Assembly: GCA_964397305.1 (NCBI GenBank) | Contig: CAYNIP010000015.1 | Coordinates: 1-64,000, forward strand | Reading direction: 5' to 3' | DNA length: 64,000 nt | Source: JAAUTY01 sp964397305 | GTDB taxonomy: Bacteria; Cyanobacteriota; Cyanobacteriia; Cyanobacteriales; Spirulinaceae | Shown here: positions 37,415 to 47,102 of the stretch, piece after piece | Position numbering within the stretch: position 1 is the first letter of the stretch | Layout of the letters: each line of letters opens with the position of its first letter | Notes under the pieces: model-generated | The model's database searches: none | Seen by the model: the letters and a program-made list of their open reading frames with translations, nothing else | What the model was told of the DNA's origin: nothing | Position numbers and translations under genes: made by a program

Positions 37415-37713
37415 AGCCGCAATCTCCTAAATGATTTGGTGCAATTGCGAGCTGAGGAGTCTTAGCCAGTAATGGGTCAGCTCTCCTCCCGCTTACACAT
37501 CCTGGTAGTGTCGGTGTCCTGACCTCGCGCAGTTTGCGGCGAGCCCCGGCGATCAGAATCTGAGAATTTCTTGAAGAGAGGGCTGATCCTGACTGCACCT
37601 CTGCTAATCTGTGTCTAACGTTTTAACGGCATTTAGCGCGTTTTTACTAGAACCCAACGGCTGGGGTGCTGGAGAGATGGGCTGAAGGCTGGTTTCCTCC
37701 TGGAGGGATGGCT
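37415..37713. promoter_or_regulatory. Divergent promoter region of the NfeD-like cluster and the TpsA-CHAT gene
   Basis: This 299 bp lies between two divergent starts. A/T-rich patches near 37425-37445 and 37600-37650 (AACGTTTTAACGGC, GCGTTTTTACTAG) are plausible promoter positions for each side. No consensus box pair is clear. Confidence 0.35.
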
Positions 37714-40700
37714 ATGAATACTCAAGTGCTGTGCTGTGGTCGGGTAATTGCGCTGGCAATGGCTAGCCTTGCCGTGGGTGTGATTGGTCAAAGGCCATCC
37801 CAAGCTCAGATCGCGCCTGCCGCAGATGGCACAGGAACGGTTGTGGAGATTAACGGCCTTCGCATCGACATCAGCGGCGGCTCCCTCTCCTCGGATGGTC
37901 AGAATCTCTTCCACAGCTTTGAGCAATTGGGCCTGAGTGCTGACCAAATCGCCAACTTCCTCTCGCGCCCGGAGATCCGCAACATCCTCGGTCGGGTCGT
38001 AGGCGGCGATCCCTCATTCATCAATGGCTTGCTGCGAGTGAGTGGTGGGCCGTCGAACTTGTACCTAATGAATCCGGCGGGGATGGTGTTTGGGCCGGAC
38101 GCGCGATTGGATGTGCCGGGGAGTTTCACGGCGACGACGGCGACGAGCATTAGCTTTGAGGATGGCGTCTTCAATGCTGTTGGCAGCAGTAGCTATGCAG
38201 ACCTGCTAGGAACGCCGACGGCCCTGAATTTCAATACAGCTCAGCCCGGAGCCATTATCAACTTCGCCGATCTAGATGTACCCGAGGGTGCTGCCCTGTC
38301 TCTGGTGGGGGGGACGGTCATTAGTCTAGGAACGCTCTCAGCTCCCGGCGGCACGGTGACGGTGAGTGCAGTGCCAGGAACGAGCCGCATCCGGTTGAGC
38401 AAGGAAGGGTATGCCTTAGGCGTAGAGTTCGAGCTTCCAGTTGACGAGTTAGGAAACCCGATTCCGATTACGCCGCTGATGCTACCGGAGCTGATTACTG
38501 GCAGTGGTTGGTCATCGTCTGATTTAGTAGCCAGTACTGAAGGTCCCGCCGAGTTGAGCAGGACAGGCCTAACCGCAGGGGCTGGAGACACGGCGATTGG
38601 CTATATAACGGCGGGTCAGGCCGTGCTGTCAGCAGCAAGAAACCTCAATCTGTCAGAGAGCCAACTTCTAATTGGAGGCAATGCTCGTTTGCTGGCAGGG
38701 GATACGGTTTTTGTGCGCGATAGTGAAGCCGAGCCGTTTATCGCTCGCGTAGGGGGCGATCTTTACATTCAGGGCAATACTGGTATCGATATTCTTGCCC
38801 TGAATCACTTACAGCAAAAACCATTTATCACCGGCGGCGATCTGACCTTCGTGAGCGATGGCTCCATCTCAACAGATGCTCACTTCTGGAGTGGTGGTTC
38901 GCTTTCGATATTGAGATCCTCCGGGGAGCGTGCTAATTTCCTGAGTCTTTATGATCCAATTGTTAGTGCTAACGGTGATGTCGGTTTCGGAAATTATACA
39001 GGTGCGTCCCTAAAGGTAGAAGCGACTGGAACCATCCAAGGTGGCACTGTCTTGATCACTACTATAGACACCGCTTTGGAGAATTTTTGCACTTCCAACT
39101 CATGCTCAGCAGATGCCAGAACTTTAGCTGAGAGTCGTTCTTTGATCTTACGGGCTGGTGTTAGCAGCTTAACTGAAACGAGCTTCGGATATGGTCCTGG
39201 CGGAGTTGATTTTGGGATTGTCGATGTGGCTTCACCAGTAGGTCCTTTTGGCACACTCCCTTTCGGATCTACCTTGTTTAGTTCCATCGCTTCTGCCCTG
39301 TCCCCAGGAAGTATTCGTATTGAAACGGTTACAGTTAATAATAGTACACCTCAAGCTGGCCGTGTAATTTTAGATGCACGAGGTGATGTAACTATTAATG
39401 GTTCAGTGAACGCTACTAGCACTATCGGTGATGGTGGTGGGATTGACATCAGGTCTCAGCAAGGTAATATCAATGTTGCTGGAATACTGAGTACCACCAG
39501 CAATTCAGCGATCGGAAATGCAGGGTCAATTGATATTAGAGCCTCTAATGGCTCCATTAATACCAGCAACCTAGATTTGAGAGCTACAGGGGCAGGGAAT
39601 GCTGGTCGTGCCACTTTAAATGCATCCAGTGATATAAATGTTAATGGTTCAGTTATCACTACTAGCACCTCAGGTGACGGCGGTAGGATGGACATCAGGT
39701 CTCAGCAGGGTGACATAAAAACTTCTGGATCGCTAATCACTAATAGCAATCAAGGCAATGCAGGGTCGATCAATATTACAGCTTCTAACGGTTCCATTGA
39801 TGCTAGTGTTCTAGAGTCGAGATCTGATACTGGCTCTGGAGGTTCAATTGAGCTGAATGCGGCTGACATAGTGGCATTGGGTAGTAGCGTAAGACTTGGT
39901 TCTAGCACTGGCTCGAGCGGAGGTGAATTTAGAGTTACGGGTTCGGCGGATGTAAAATTTAACAATACTCAAATTATTGCAAGTGGGAGCAACCTGTTTT
40001 TTGGTAGTAATGACATACCTGTTGGCAGCTTTACAAGTACAGGCACACCCTCCATCAACACTGGAAGCGGAAATCTTCGTGTCAATACCTCTGGAAGTTT
40101 CGAGTTGCCCAATTTGAACGTCACGACAGAGGGTGGCAATATCAATATTACTGCTACTGAAGATTTACAAGTTGCCAACCTAAATAGCAATAATCCCACA
40201 GGCAGCGGCGGCAACATTAACCTAACTAGTAGAAATGGTGCTTTATCCACTGGGGCTATTAGCAGCACTGGTGCAATTTCAGGTGGAAATATCAGCGGAG
40301 CAGCTCGCCAGAGCATCACTACCGGCCTTATTAATAGTAGTGGTACTCCTGGGGATGGGGGAGATGTATCTCTAAGACTTCGGAGCGCAAACAATATTCA
40401 GGTCTCGTCTATCAACGCCCAAGGTGGAACTAGTGGTATGGGCGGTAATGTTACTATAGAATCCCAGGGCTTCTTGAAAATTCCTGGGTCTTTCTCTGAT
40501 CAGAATGGTGTTATCGCCAGTATTTCTACTGCTGGCGGTATAGGTGGAGGCTCCATTGAAATTGGCCACGAGGGCTTCCTCTTTGATACCCCTTTTGTGG
40601 TCGGCGACCCTGCTATCAATGGTACGGCCCAAGCAATCACAACACGCTTGACTAATGTGATTTATCCGTTCCAGTCCTTTCCGGGCTTTTACAACCAGGA

Positions 40701-42309
40701 TAATATCAACATTATTAGTCCCTTGCCACCACCACCACCACCTCTTCGTCATAATCCCTTAGGTTTTCCAGGATCTGGTACTCCAGAAGATGGTGACTTA
40801 GTATCGGGCGATTTAGATGACGCAGTATCTGATGATTTGCTTGAAGAATTCTCAGAGGTTGAAAGCTCTCTCCTAGATATTACTTTCCAAGCGCTCCGCA
40901 AAGCTCTGCAAGAAGTAGGTACTGCTGATGAGTCTTGCTTGAGCTTCCCAGTCTGCTATGTTGAAGCAACCCAAACTCATGAGGTTGAAAACCATTGGGG
41001 AACATCTGACACTCCCATCAAGAACCTGGGTCAGATCCAACAAGAGCTTCAAGAAATCACAGAGGCAACTGGACTGAGACCGAGCCTGATCTATGCGTTC
41101 TTCTTCCCTAGAGGAGTTGGGGATACTACACCTGAGGAGCTACAAGCAGCTCAATTCAAACACCTTCAACAGCAAGCTCTCGGTTCAGAAGCCAGTGATA
41201 GCCCTAGCCAGCAATCTTTGGGCTTGGAGCAGCCTAGCTTAGGTACAAATGATTGGCTCTCTCAGTTTTTCTTTGAGCCCAGCGATGACGATATTCTGGA
41301 GCTTGTCCTGGTCACTAGCCAAGGCGAACCAATTCGCTACACGGTCGATGACGCTGCACGACGTGAAGTTCTCCTGGTCGTCGAGCGCTTCCGCCAAAAC
41401 CTTGAAGGAGATCTCCCATATCAATCCCTTGCCCAGCAGTTGTACCGTTGGCTCATTACACCGCTACAGACCGATCTAGAGCGTCTCGGAATTGACAACC
41501 TTGTATTTGTTATGGACTCTGGGCTGCGCCTCATTCCCCTTGCCGCTCTGCACGATGGCGAAAACCTGATCATTGAGCGCTACAGTGTCGGCCTTATTCC
41601 TAGCATGAGCCTGACGGATACTCGCTACAGAAACATCAGTGACTCCCGAGTTCTTGCTCTAGGCACAGCTCAGTTTTCTCAATTTGTAAGTCTTGGAGAC
41701 CTTCCAGGGGCTCCCGTCGAGCTCTCTGCGATCAGTAGTTTGCGCTTAACAACGACCTACCTAGATCAAGACTTTAATCGTGCCACACTCCAAGCTAACC
41801 TCCCTGCACCCATCGTCCACTTTGCCACCCACGCTGGCTTTTTTCCTAGCAACTCAGACAGATCTTTTCTCCAGCTCTGGGGTGAGGACGAGTTAAAGCT
41901 GGAAGGGCTACGGGAGTTCAACTTCCGGGGTGTAGAGCTACTGGTGCTGAGCGCCTGCGAGACTACAGTTGGTGATGACCATTCAGAGTTGGGGTTTGCT
42001 GGCTTTGCTCACAGTGCCGGAGTTAAGTCTGTGCTAGCAAGCCTCTGGCCAGTGCAGGACTGGAGCACCGCAGGGCTGATGGCGAATTTCTACTGGCAAC
42101 TGGGACAGAATACGGTGAAAGCAGAAGCGCTGCGGCAGGCCCAGTTGGCGATGAGTCGAGGCAATGTTTTGATTCAGGGAAACCAGCTTATTTACGGGCC
42201 AGACGCAGCCCACCGCATCGATCTTCCTCCTGGTTTACCCGTGGAGGATCTTGAATTTTCGCATCCCTACTTCTGGAGTGGGTTTACGTTTGTCGGGAAT
42301 CCGTGGTAA
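37714..42309 (+). CDS. TpsA-CHAT fusion: filamentous haemagglutinin N-domain plus caspase-like CHAT domain
   Basis: The protein has 1531 residues. The ATG at 37714 is preferred because GGAGG lies 8 bp upstream; ATGs at 37708 and 37666 are in frame. A signal peptide (VIALAMASLAVGVIGQRPSQAQ) precedes the TPS secretion domain (about 25-145: NLFHSFEQ, ILGRVVGG, LYLMNPAGMVFGP). A long Gly/Ser/Asn beta-helix with internal repeats follows to about 990. A Pro-rich hinge (PLPPPPPPLRH) comes near 1010, a helical linker next, and a CHAT domain from about 1220 to the C-terminus. Catalytic His1373 (HFATHAGFFPS) and Cys1415 (LSACETTVGD) are intact. TpsA proteins exit through TpsB pores, so the protease would reach the cell surface or medium. 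The end lies 5 bp from the convergent DUF928-like gene. Base composition turns A/T-rich from about 38.7 kb. Confidence 0.93.
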   Translation: MNTQVLCCGRVIALAMASLAVGVIGQRPSQAQIAPAADGTGTVVEINGLRIDISGGSLSSDGQNLFHSFEQLGLSADQIANFLSRPEIRNILGRVVGGDPSFINGLLRVSGGPSNLYLMNPAGMVFGPDARLDVPGSFTATTATSISFEDGVFNAVGSSSYADLLGTPTALNFNTAQPGAIINFADLDVPEGAALSLVGGTVISLGTLSAPGGTVTVSAVPGTSRIRLSKEGYALGVEFELPVDELGNPIPITPLMLPELITGSGWSSSDLVASTEGPAELSRTGLTAGAGDTAIGYITAGQAVLSAARNLNLSESQLLIGGNARLLAGDTVFVRDSEAEPFIARVGGDLYIQGNTGIDILALNHLQQKPFITGGDLTFVSDGSISTDAHFWSGGSLSILRSSGERANFLSLYDPIVSANGDVGFGNYTGASLKVEATGTIQGGTVLITTIDTALENFCTSNSCSADARTLAESRSLILRAGVSSLTETSFGYGPGGVDFGIVDVASPVGPFGTLPFGSTLFSSIASALSPGSIRIETVTVNNSTPQAGRVILDARGDVTINGSVNATSTIGDGGGIDIRSQQGNINVAGILSTTSNSAIGNAGSIDIRASNGSINTSNLDLRATGAGNAGRATLNASSDINVNGSVITTSTSGDGGRMDIRSQQGDIKTSGSLITNSNQGNAGSINITASNGSIDASVLESRSDTGSGGSIELNAADIVALGSSVRLGSSTGSSGGEFRVTGSADVKFNNTQIIASGSNLFFGSNDIPVGSFTSTGTPSINTGSGNLRVNTSGSFELPNLNVTTEGGNINITATEDLQVANLNSNNPTGSGGNINLTSRNGALSTGAISSTGAISGGNISGAARQSITTGLINSSGTPGDGGDVSLRLRSANNIQVSSINAQGGTSGMGGNVTIESQGFLKIPGSFSDQNGVIASISTAGGIGGGSIEIGHEGFLFDTPFVVGDPAINGTAQAITTRLTNVIYPFQSFPGFYNQDNINIISPLPPPPPPLRHNPLGFPGSGTPEDGDLVSGDLDDAVSDDLLEEFSEVESSLLDITFQALRKALQEVGTADESCLSFPVCYVEATQTHEVENHWGTSDTPIKNLGQIQQELQEITEATGLRPSLIYAFFFPRGVGDTTPEELQAAQFKHLQQQALGSEASDSPSQQSLGLEQPSLGTNDWLSQFFFEPSDDDILELVLVTSQGEPIRYTVDDAARREVLLVVERFRQNLEGDLPYQSLAQQLYRWLITPLQTDLERLGIDNLVFVMDSGLRLIPLAALHDGENLIIERYSVGLIPSMSLTDTRYRNISDSRVLALGTAQFSQFVSLGDLPGAPVELSAISSLRLTTTYLDQDFNRATLQANLPAPIVHFATHAGFFPSNSDRSFLQLWGEDELKLEGLREFNFRGVELLVLSACETTVGDDHSELGFAGFAHSAGVKSVLASLWPVQDWSTAGLMANFYWQLGQNTVKAEALRQAQLAMSRGNVLIQGNQLIYGPDAAHRIDLPPGLPVEDLEFSHPYFWSGFTFVGNPW
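39373..39840 (+). repeat. Internal repeats in the TpsA-CHAT fusion
   Basis: Two units of about 235 bp encode near-identical series: VTINGSVNATSTIGDGG / DINVNGSVITTSTSGDGG, then DIRSQQGNI / DIRSQQGDI, then GNAGSIDIRASNGSI / GNAGSINITASNGSI. Confidence 0.7.
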
Positions 42310-42314
42310 ATATT

Positions 42315-43040
42315 TCAGGAGATTTGACCTCTTAGACCACAGATTTCGCGGATGACCTGCTCTAGGCGTAATCCCCAATCGGGTGAAGGGTTATACACTA
42401 AAAAGAGTTCTTGGATCGCATCAGCCACTAATCTCTGCTCGCCAAAAAAGAGTGATCGCCGTAACGCCAGTTCCTCTGGAGTAGCAGCTGAGATTTTAGC
42501 CAGCTCGGTGTTGATCGCCTCGCGTTTCTCTGACTCCATGATTTGCAGGGTAGTCGTAATCAAATCTCGCTCCCCACGCAGTAAGATACCTAAACGGTAA
42601 ACACCAGGTCTCAATTTTTCTGAGCCGTTATATTGAAAATATCCATAATTATTACTTGTAGTTACTTGGGGTGAGTCTACACCCCAAAAAGGTTCCTGAC
42701 CTATTTCTTGAGTAAGCTGAATTCGGTCGATTTGCCGAGGATTGCCATGTCGATCTAGATTGTGCCAAATAAACAGTGGTTGGTCATGCCAGGCGGGTGC
42801 GGATCGGGGTAAAGGTGAAAGGAGGCAAAATTCTCGCCGACCTCCAATGCGCTGACTCTCGCGCCTAAAAATGCCAAGGATTGAGTGCCAGGTTCTACCT
42901 GACGAATCTTGCGGTGCCTGAGCAACGATATAACCGGATGAGCTATCGCTACTGGGCAGGTATTTCAAAAAGCCAAAAGATAGTCCGGTAACTGAGCTAA
43001 GGAAGCCCAAAATCAACCATTGACCAAATACCTTGCTCAT
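42315..43040 (-). CDS. DUF928-like exported protein
   Basis: The protein has 241 residues from an ATG with GGAG 9 bp upstream. A hydrophobic N-terminal segment (WLILGFLSSVTGLSFGFL) suggests export or a membrane anchor. The middle has GGRREFCLLSPLPRS, QPLFIWHN and a beta-rich segment ending RPGVYRLGILLR, and the C-terminus is helical. The layout resembles proteins annotated DUF928 or unnamed in similar cyanobacterial neighbourhoods; the match is from memory and not firm. It is the last gene of the minus-strand operon headed by the sigma-like factor. Confidence 0.6.
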   Translation of the reverse strand: MSKVFGQWLILGFLSSVTGLSFGFLKYLPSSDSSSGYIVAQAPQDSSGRTWHSILGIFRRESQRIGGRREFCLLSPLPRSAPAWHDQPLFIWHNLDRHGNPRQIDRIQLTQEIGQEPFWGVDSPQVTTSNNYGYFQYNGSEKLRPGVYRLGILLRGERDLITTTLQIMESEKREAINTELAKISAATPEELALRRSLFFGEQRLVADAIQELFLVYNPSPDWGLRLEQVIREICGLRGQIS

Positions 43041-43147
43041 CTCACTTAGCTCCCATAGTATTCATAGTATTTTCTTGGCAGTGGGATATAACGCAGTAAA
43101 CTTCAACACCTCTCTCTGAAGTTGGTAAATACAATTGATACTTTACT

Positions 43148-45634
43148 TTAATAGGCTGAAATTTGTCGCATTGCTCTTGGAGCTATGTAGGCAAAAATTA
43201 CCAAGGAAGGAAAGCTCAGTGGTAACACAATTCCTGGGGTGATGTAGAGGTGGAGACCAATCACATTATAGACTGCCAGAGTGCTCAACAGAATAATCAT
43301 AACTTTTGAGTTTTTGACTTTCACATACTTAAGTCGAATACTCAGAAATTTCCCTGCGAAAATACCCAAAACTAGCAGCCAAACATCTGGAATTGCAATT
43401 AGCAGACGCGGCTCTAGCATTTGATAAGCCATATAGGCGGCAGCTTCACCTCCTGTAAAAAACTTAGGACAACGCGGAGAGGGATCTTCTCGGTGCCTAT
43501 AACGATTCCAGGATTTCCATTGACAGCGGAGTTGAAGTGCTAGGGGCACAGGGTAGCGATCCTCTGCACGATCGTAACCATCTGAGGAAATAAAAGCAAT
43601 TTGAACTGAGTCTAGAACTTTGAAATCCAGAGGCTGACTTAGGAGTTGCTCAGCCGTCACCTTGTGGTAAACAGCCTGGGTTGGAATGGAAAAATCTAGA
43701 ACCCAGCGGAGCCTTGCAGGAATTGCTGAGGGAAGTTGAGTGACAGGCAAGGGGTCGCTATCATCATGAGATTTTAGATACTCGCTGATCTCGTCTTGTA
43801 GGAAGGCCCCCCGGTCAATACTTGGGTATGGAGTATCAAAACTGCGTGGCATTTCGTTAAATTGACTGGCTAGAACTGCAAGATAGGCAAATGGGCAATT
43901 TTCTGCACAGAAAGGATCGTTAACCGGAATGCTTACATCCCAGGGTAAAAACCTTAGATCACCCCTCAGACTCCAATTCGGAGCCGCCATTTTGGCTAAT
44001 GGTTGTATATCCATCTCCAGATCAGCACCAAGGACAAACCAAGTCTGATTAGATTCAACAGCTGAGCGCAACGCATTGGAGAGTTGTTCTTGCTTAGGCT
44101 TTTCATCATCAAGCAAGTAATTAATACCTACAACACCAATACTGGTTCCAGATAGACGATTTATTAATAGTGCTAGATACTCACGATCCATCGGATTGAT
44201 TTCAAAGCCCTCGACTCGTTCGCGAGCCTGGTTAATTGATGCTTGATCAATTGCAACCCAGAGTATGTCAGGAGACGTAGTACGAGAGGTTCTCTGCATA
44301 GCCATCTCGTAAAGGGGGTGTGTAATCTCTTTGTAGACTGTCTGTACTGCGGTTCTAGTTTCTAGAAGAAAATCTTGCAGGGGTGTTGCGAAGCTTAGAA
44401 TGATTGCCACGCTCAATGCAATGGATTCTGGTCTGGATGGTTGCCAATCATTCCGAAGACGGCGTAGGAAACTGTGTTCAATAGAGAAGTCGTCAGAATG
44501 TCGCTGTCGATCGGAGTCTTCAGAAGGTGGGTGTTGGTAGCATGATGGGACGAGAGAACCAGATGGATATGCTCTCTTGTCTTCCAGCAGGGCTTGGCGA
44601 GCAGTCACGATCGCCTCACTTAGAGGCTTACACTCTTTAGGGTCTGTCAGCTCAGTGCAGAGCACTGCAAGAAACTTTTGACCTGCATTGCGATGGATTT
44701 TTTCGCGCATCGCGACAACTTGCCTGAAGCCCTGTTGGATTAAAGACTCGGCTGTGCGAAAGCTTCGACACGAAATAAAGATGGCAGTCTTTAGGCCTAG
44801 CTGCTGAGCTTTCTTCAGCTGGTGCTCAACTTCTGATATACCTAGAGAGCACTTAGAGGCTAGTTGCAGAATACCAGAGTCATCCTCTTTGTCGTTGCCA
44901 TGACCGCAGTAAATCAGCAGATCCCAGCCGCGATTATCACTTAGGGCTTCAATAATGCTTTCTTTGAACTGTTCTGCACTCTTATTACTAGTTTGAAATC
45001 TTAGTAACTCCACCTGGATGCTAGGCTTCCTCAAAGCATTGATTGCCTGGCGGGCTTCTTTGAGGTCTAGATTTTCGTCTGCTAAAATCGCGAGAATTCG
45101 ATACTTGCCACGCTTACCTGCAACTTGAGGTAGATCTTCACTTGGAAGTTGATTCAGTGGCGCGCGATAAATCGTTAGCGGGCTCGTAGTACCAAGATCC
45201 CACAACTCCCAAGGTAATCGACTCAGTGTCTCATCATTGCAGGCAATGGCAAGTTTGGCGGGCTTGGCTTTGAGCGAGCCACTTTTCTGAACATCCTGAT
45301 TAGATTGAGCTCGGATATGATTACGGATTGAACTAAGTTCAGCACTTTCTAGCCAGTGCTGAAATTTTTTCAGTAATGCTTTTTCTGCATTCTCGCATCT
45401 TGTTGGTGGGCTGATGTGGCTAGCACTGAGTCCACCTCCGAATCCACCCGATCTTCCCAGAGACTCTGAATCATAGGCCTTTCGGTATTCTTCTTTCCAC
45501 TGCTCGTACTTATTACTAATCTCATTTGGATAGTCTACGGTTCCTGTAACCGAGTGACCCCTATCGAGTAGGGTGAAAACACACTCCTGTTTCGTAAGAA
45601 CAACATTAAGCCGATAGGATTTTTCGCGTTCCAT
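43148..45634 (-). CDS. CHAT-CHASE2 membrane protein
   Basis: The protein has 828 residues. The N-terminal cytoplasmic half ends in a CHAT domain (about 170-360) with His245 (IYCGHGNDKE) and Cys289 (FISCRSFRT). A transmembrane segment (about 394-412, ALSVAIILSFATPLQDFLL) is followed by an extracytoplasmic CHASE2 domain (LWVAIDQASI, GVVGINYLLD, RWVLDFSIP) and three C-terminal membrane segments from about 730. CHASE2 is usually a sensor for kinases or cyclases; here the output is a putative cysteine protease. It lies 281 bp after the DUF1822 gene and 107 bp before the DUF928-like gene. It is A/T-rich compared with the flanks. The activating signal is unknown. Confidence 0.88.
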   Translation of the reverse strand: MEREKSYRLNVVLTKQECVFTLLDRGHSVTGTVDYPNEISNKYEQWKEEYRKAYDSESLGRSGGFGGGLSASHISPPTRCENAEKALLKKFQHWLESAELSSIRNHIRAQSNQDVQKSGSLKAKPAKLAIACNDETLSRLPWELWDLGTTSPLTIYRAPLNQLPSEDLPQVAGKRGKYRILAILADENLDLKEARQAINALRKPSIQVELLRFQTSNKSAEQFKESIIEALSDNRGWDLLIYCGHGNDKEDDSGILQLASKCSLGISEVEHQLKKAQQLGLKTAIFISCRSFRTAESLIQQGFRQVVAMREKIHRNAGQKFLAVLCTELTDPKECKPLSEAIVTARQALLEDKRAYPSGSLVPSCYQHPPSEDSDRQRHSDDFSIEHSFLRRLRNDWQPSRPESIALSVAIILSFATPLQDFLLETRTAVQTVYKEITHPLYEMAMQRTSRTTSPDILWVAIDQASINQARERVEGFEINPMDREYLALLINRLSGTSIGVVGINYLLDDEKPKQEQLSNALRSAVESNQTWFVLGADLEMDIQPLAKMAAPNWSLRGDLRFLPWDVSIPVNDPFCAENCPFAYLAVLASQFNEMPRSFDTPYPSIDRGAFLQDEISEYLKSHDDSDPLPVTQLPSAIPARLRWVLDFSIPTQAVYHKVTAEQLLSQPLDFKVLDSVQIAFISSDGYDRAEDRYPVPLALQLRCQWKSWNRYRHREDPSPRCPKFFTGGEAAAYMAYQMLEPRLLIAIPDVWLLVLGIFAGKFLSIRLKYVKVKNSKVMIILLSTLAVYNVIGLHLYITPGIVLPLSFPSLVIFAYIAPRAMRQISAY

Positions 45635-45915
45635 AGTGATTATGGTTGTTTATGGTCTCTCAATATGGCAGCTTTTAATGCAGTGAAGTATGCTGTATCC
45701 TCTACTTCGTAAGCTTTCCAAGTCCAGGGTGTACCTCACAATAGTGTCATCTGCTATAGGAGGTTTTACTACAGCATTTCCATTACCGGCGAGGTGTGCA
45801 GAGCTTACCTTCACCCCTCTCCCTAAGAGTGGGGCAGAGAGGGGCTTGAAGTAGTATTGCGCTCGATTCAAATCCACTGTAGCTACCATTCAGCTTATCC
45901 TAGGTTGCATTCTGA
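45635..45915. repeat. Intergenic gap with a hairpin repeat
   Basis: A hairpin of the CCCCTCTCCC type lies at 45814-45844 (right arm CAGAGAGGGG). It belongs to the same family as the elements at 30.7, 35.8 and 60.5 kb. The surrounding sequence encodes nothing convincing. It could separate the DUF1822 and CHAT-CHASE2 transcripts. Confidence 0.5.
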
Positions 45916-47064
45916 CTACGGAGAGAAGCTTAGGGGGATGGGTTGGGCTTCTGCCTCAGCGACAGCAATCGTGAGAGTCAGGCGATCGCCAGTCTCCGCG
46001 ATCGCGGAACCTGCCAAATGAGGCATCGAGCTCGACAATACGCGATCCTCAATCACGCCAGTACGATCTGCTATGCGTAAACCCGTATCTTGCGGAAGCA
46101 AAGAATCATTGACCTCGCGAAGGATAGCGAGAACATATAATTCTGGGTTGCTGGAGTCTACGTCAGGATCAGCCTCTAGTTGCCAAACACCAATGTAGAT
46201 TTCTAGATCCCATCCGCCGACTGAGATCTCGTGAGTAGATGCTTTGGCAGAGTCGGGAACTACTAAGCCCTTACCTTGCAGCTCTTCAATTGCTGTTTGA
46301 AAGTTTTCAACAGCGAGAAAACCACTCGCGGCGAGCATGGGGCTTGGCGGTTGCCAGGCTAGGCTTGCTGCTAAGTCGTCGAGCTGTCCGTCAAGCCAGG
46401 TCGCTAGATTGATCGCCTTCTGAGCTAGAATACTGAAAACTTGAGGGATGGCAGCCGTAGACTGTTCGGGAACAATGTTGGGTACTGGAATACTTTCAGG
46501 CGCGACGTGCCTTATATAGAAGGACAGGCGATCCGTAGCGGGACTGAACAGCGACAGTGGTAGCTCGTAGAACCAATTCTCACTTACAGGAATTGCGTTG
46601 GACTCAATGACCTGAGTGAGTTGGTCGCGGCGAATTATGCCCCGCAAAGCCACAGTTTCGTCTTCGTCATTAACCTCAGCAACGATGTAGAAATGGGTAG
46701 CGTAGCGCGGATCGTAGAGCGCTGCTTGGGGTATCTCCACAACTTCAGTGAGAGTTGTCTCAATGGTGACAACGCATACTTGAAACTCCCCGACCTGTAA
46801 TTTGCAGGCGGCGGTTACGTTGCTAGTTTCAGAAGAACTAATAATCTCAGAGCGACTGGAGCTAACCTCTGAATCAACCATTTCGTCTTGCAACCAGCGC
46901 TCTACGCAGGATAGGCCGAGTGCGGTTACATAAGTTGACCACTGCTTAAGATGATCACTGGCATACTGGCTCAGCGATCGAGCTCGCGTGTAGTCATCTG
47001 GTTCGATGTCAAGAATTTCGGGCTCTAGCAAATGAAAGTCTGATTCTTCAAGCATGTAAATCAT
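45916..47064 (-). CDS. DUF1822 family protein
   Basis: The protein has 382 residues from an ATG with AAGGAG 9 bp upstream. It shows the DUF1822 pattern: an N-terminal YASDHLKQWSTYVTALGLSCVERWL helix, then a beta-rich part (CKLQVGEFQVCVVTIET, HFYIVAEVNDEDETVALRGII) and an acidic end. Cyanobacterial DUF1822 proteins commonly lie next to sigma-like and CHASE2 genes, but their function is unknown. Here the gene starts 38 bp after the sigma-like gene, so the two are almost certainly co-transcribed. Confidence 0.85.
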   Translation of the reverse strand: MIYMLEESDFHLLEPEILDIEPDDYTRARSLSQYASDHLKQWSTYVTALGLSCVERWLQDEMVDSEVSSSRSEIISSSETSNVTAACKLQVGEFQVCVVTIETTLTEVVEIPQAALYDPRYATHFYIVAEVNDEDETVALRGIIRRDQLTQVIESNAIPVSENWFYELPLSLFSPATDRLSFYIRHVAPESIPVPNIVPEQSTAAIPQVFSILAQKAINLATWLDGQLDDLAASLAWQPPSPMLAASGFLAVENFQTAIEELQGKGLVVPDSAKASTHEISVGGWDLEIYIGVWQLEADPDVDSSNPELYVLAILREVNDSLLPQDTGLRIADRTGVIEDRVLSSSMPHLAGSAIAETGDRLTLTIAVAEAEAQPIPLSFSP

Positions 47065-47102
47065 GGTGGTTTACTCCTTAGTGAATTTGGGGTGGATTCA
47101 GT

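Noticed and set aside
45650..45889. 79-codon frame between the CHAT-CHASE2 and DUF1822 genes
   Set aside because: Its sequence runs through a known hairpin repeat and has no protein-like features.
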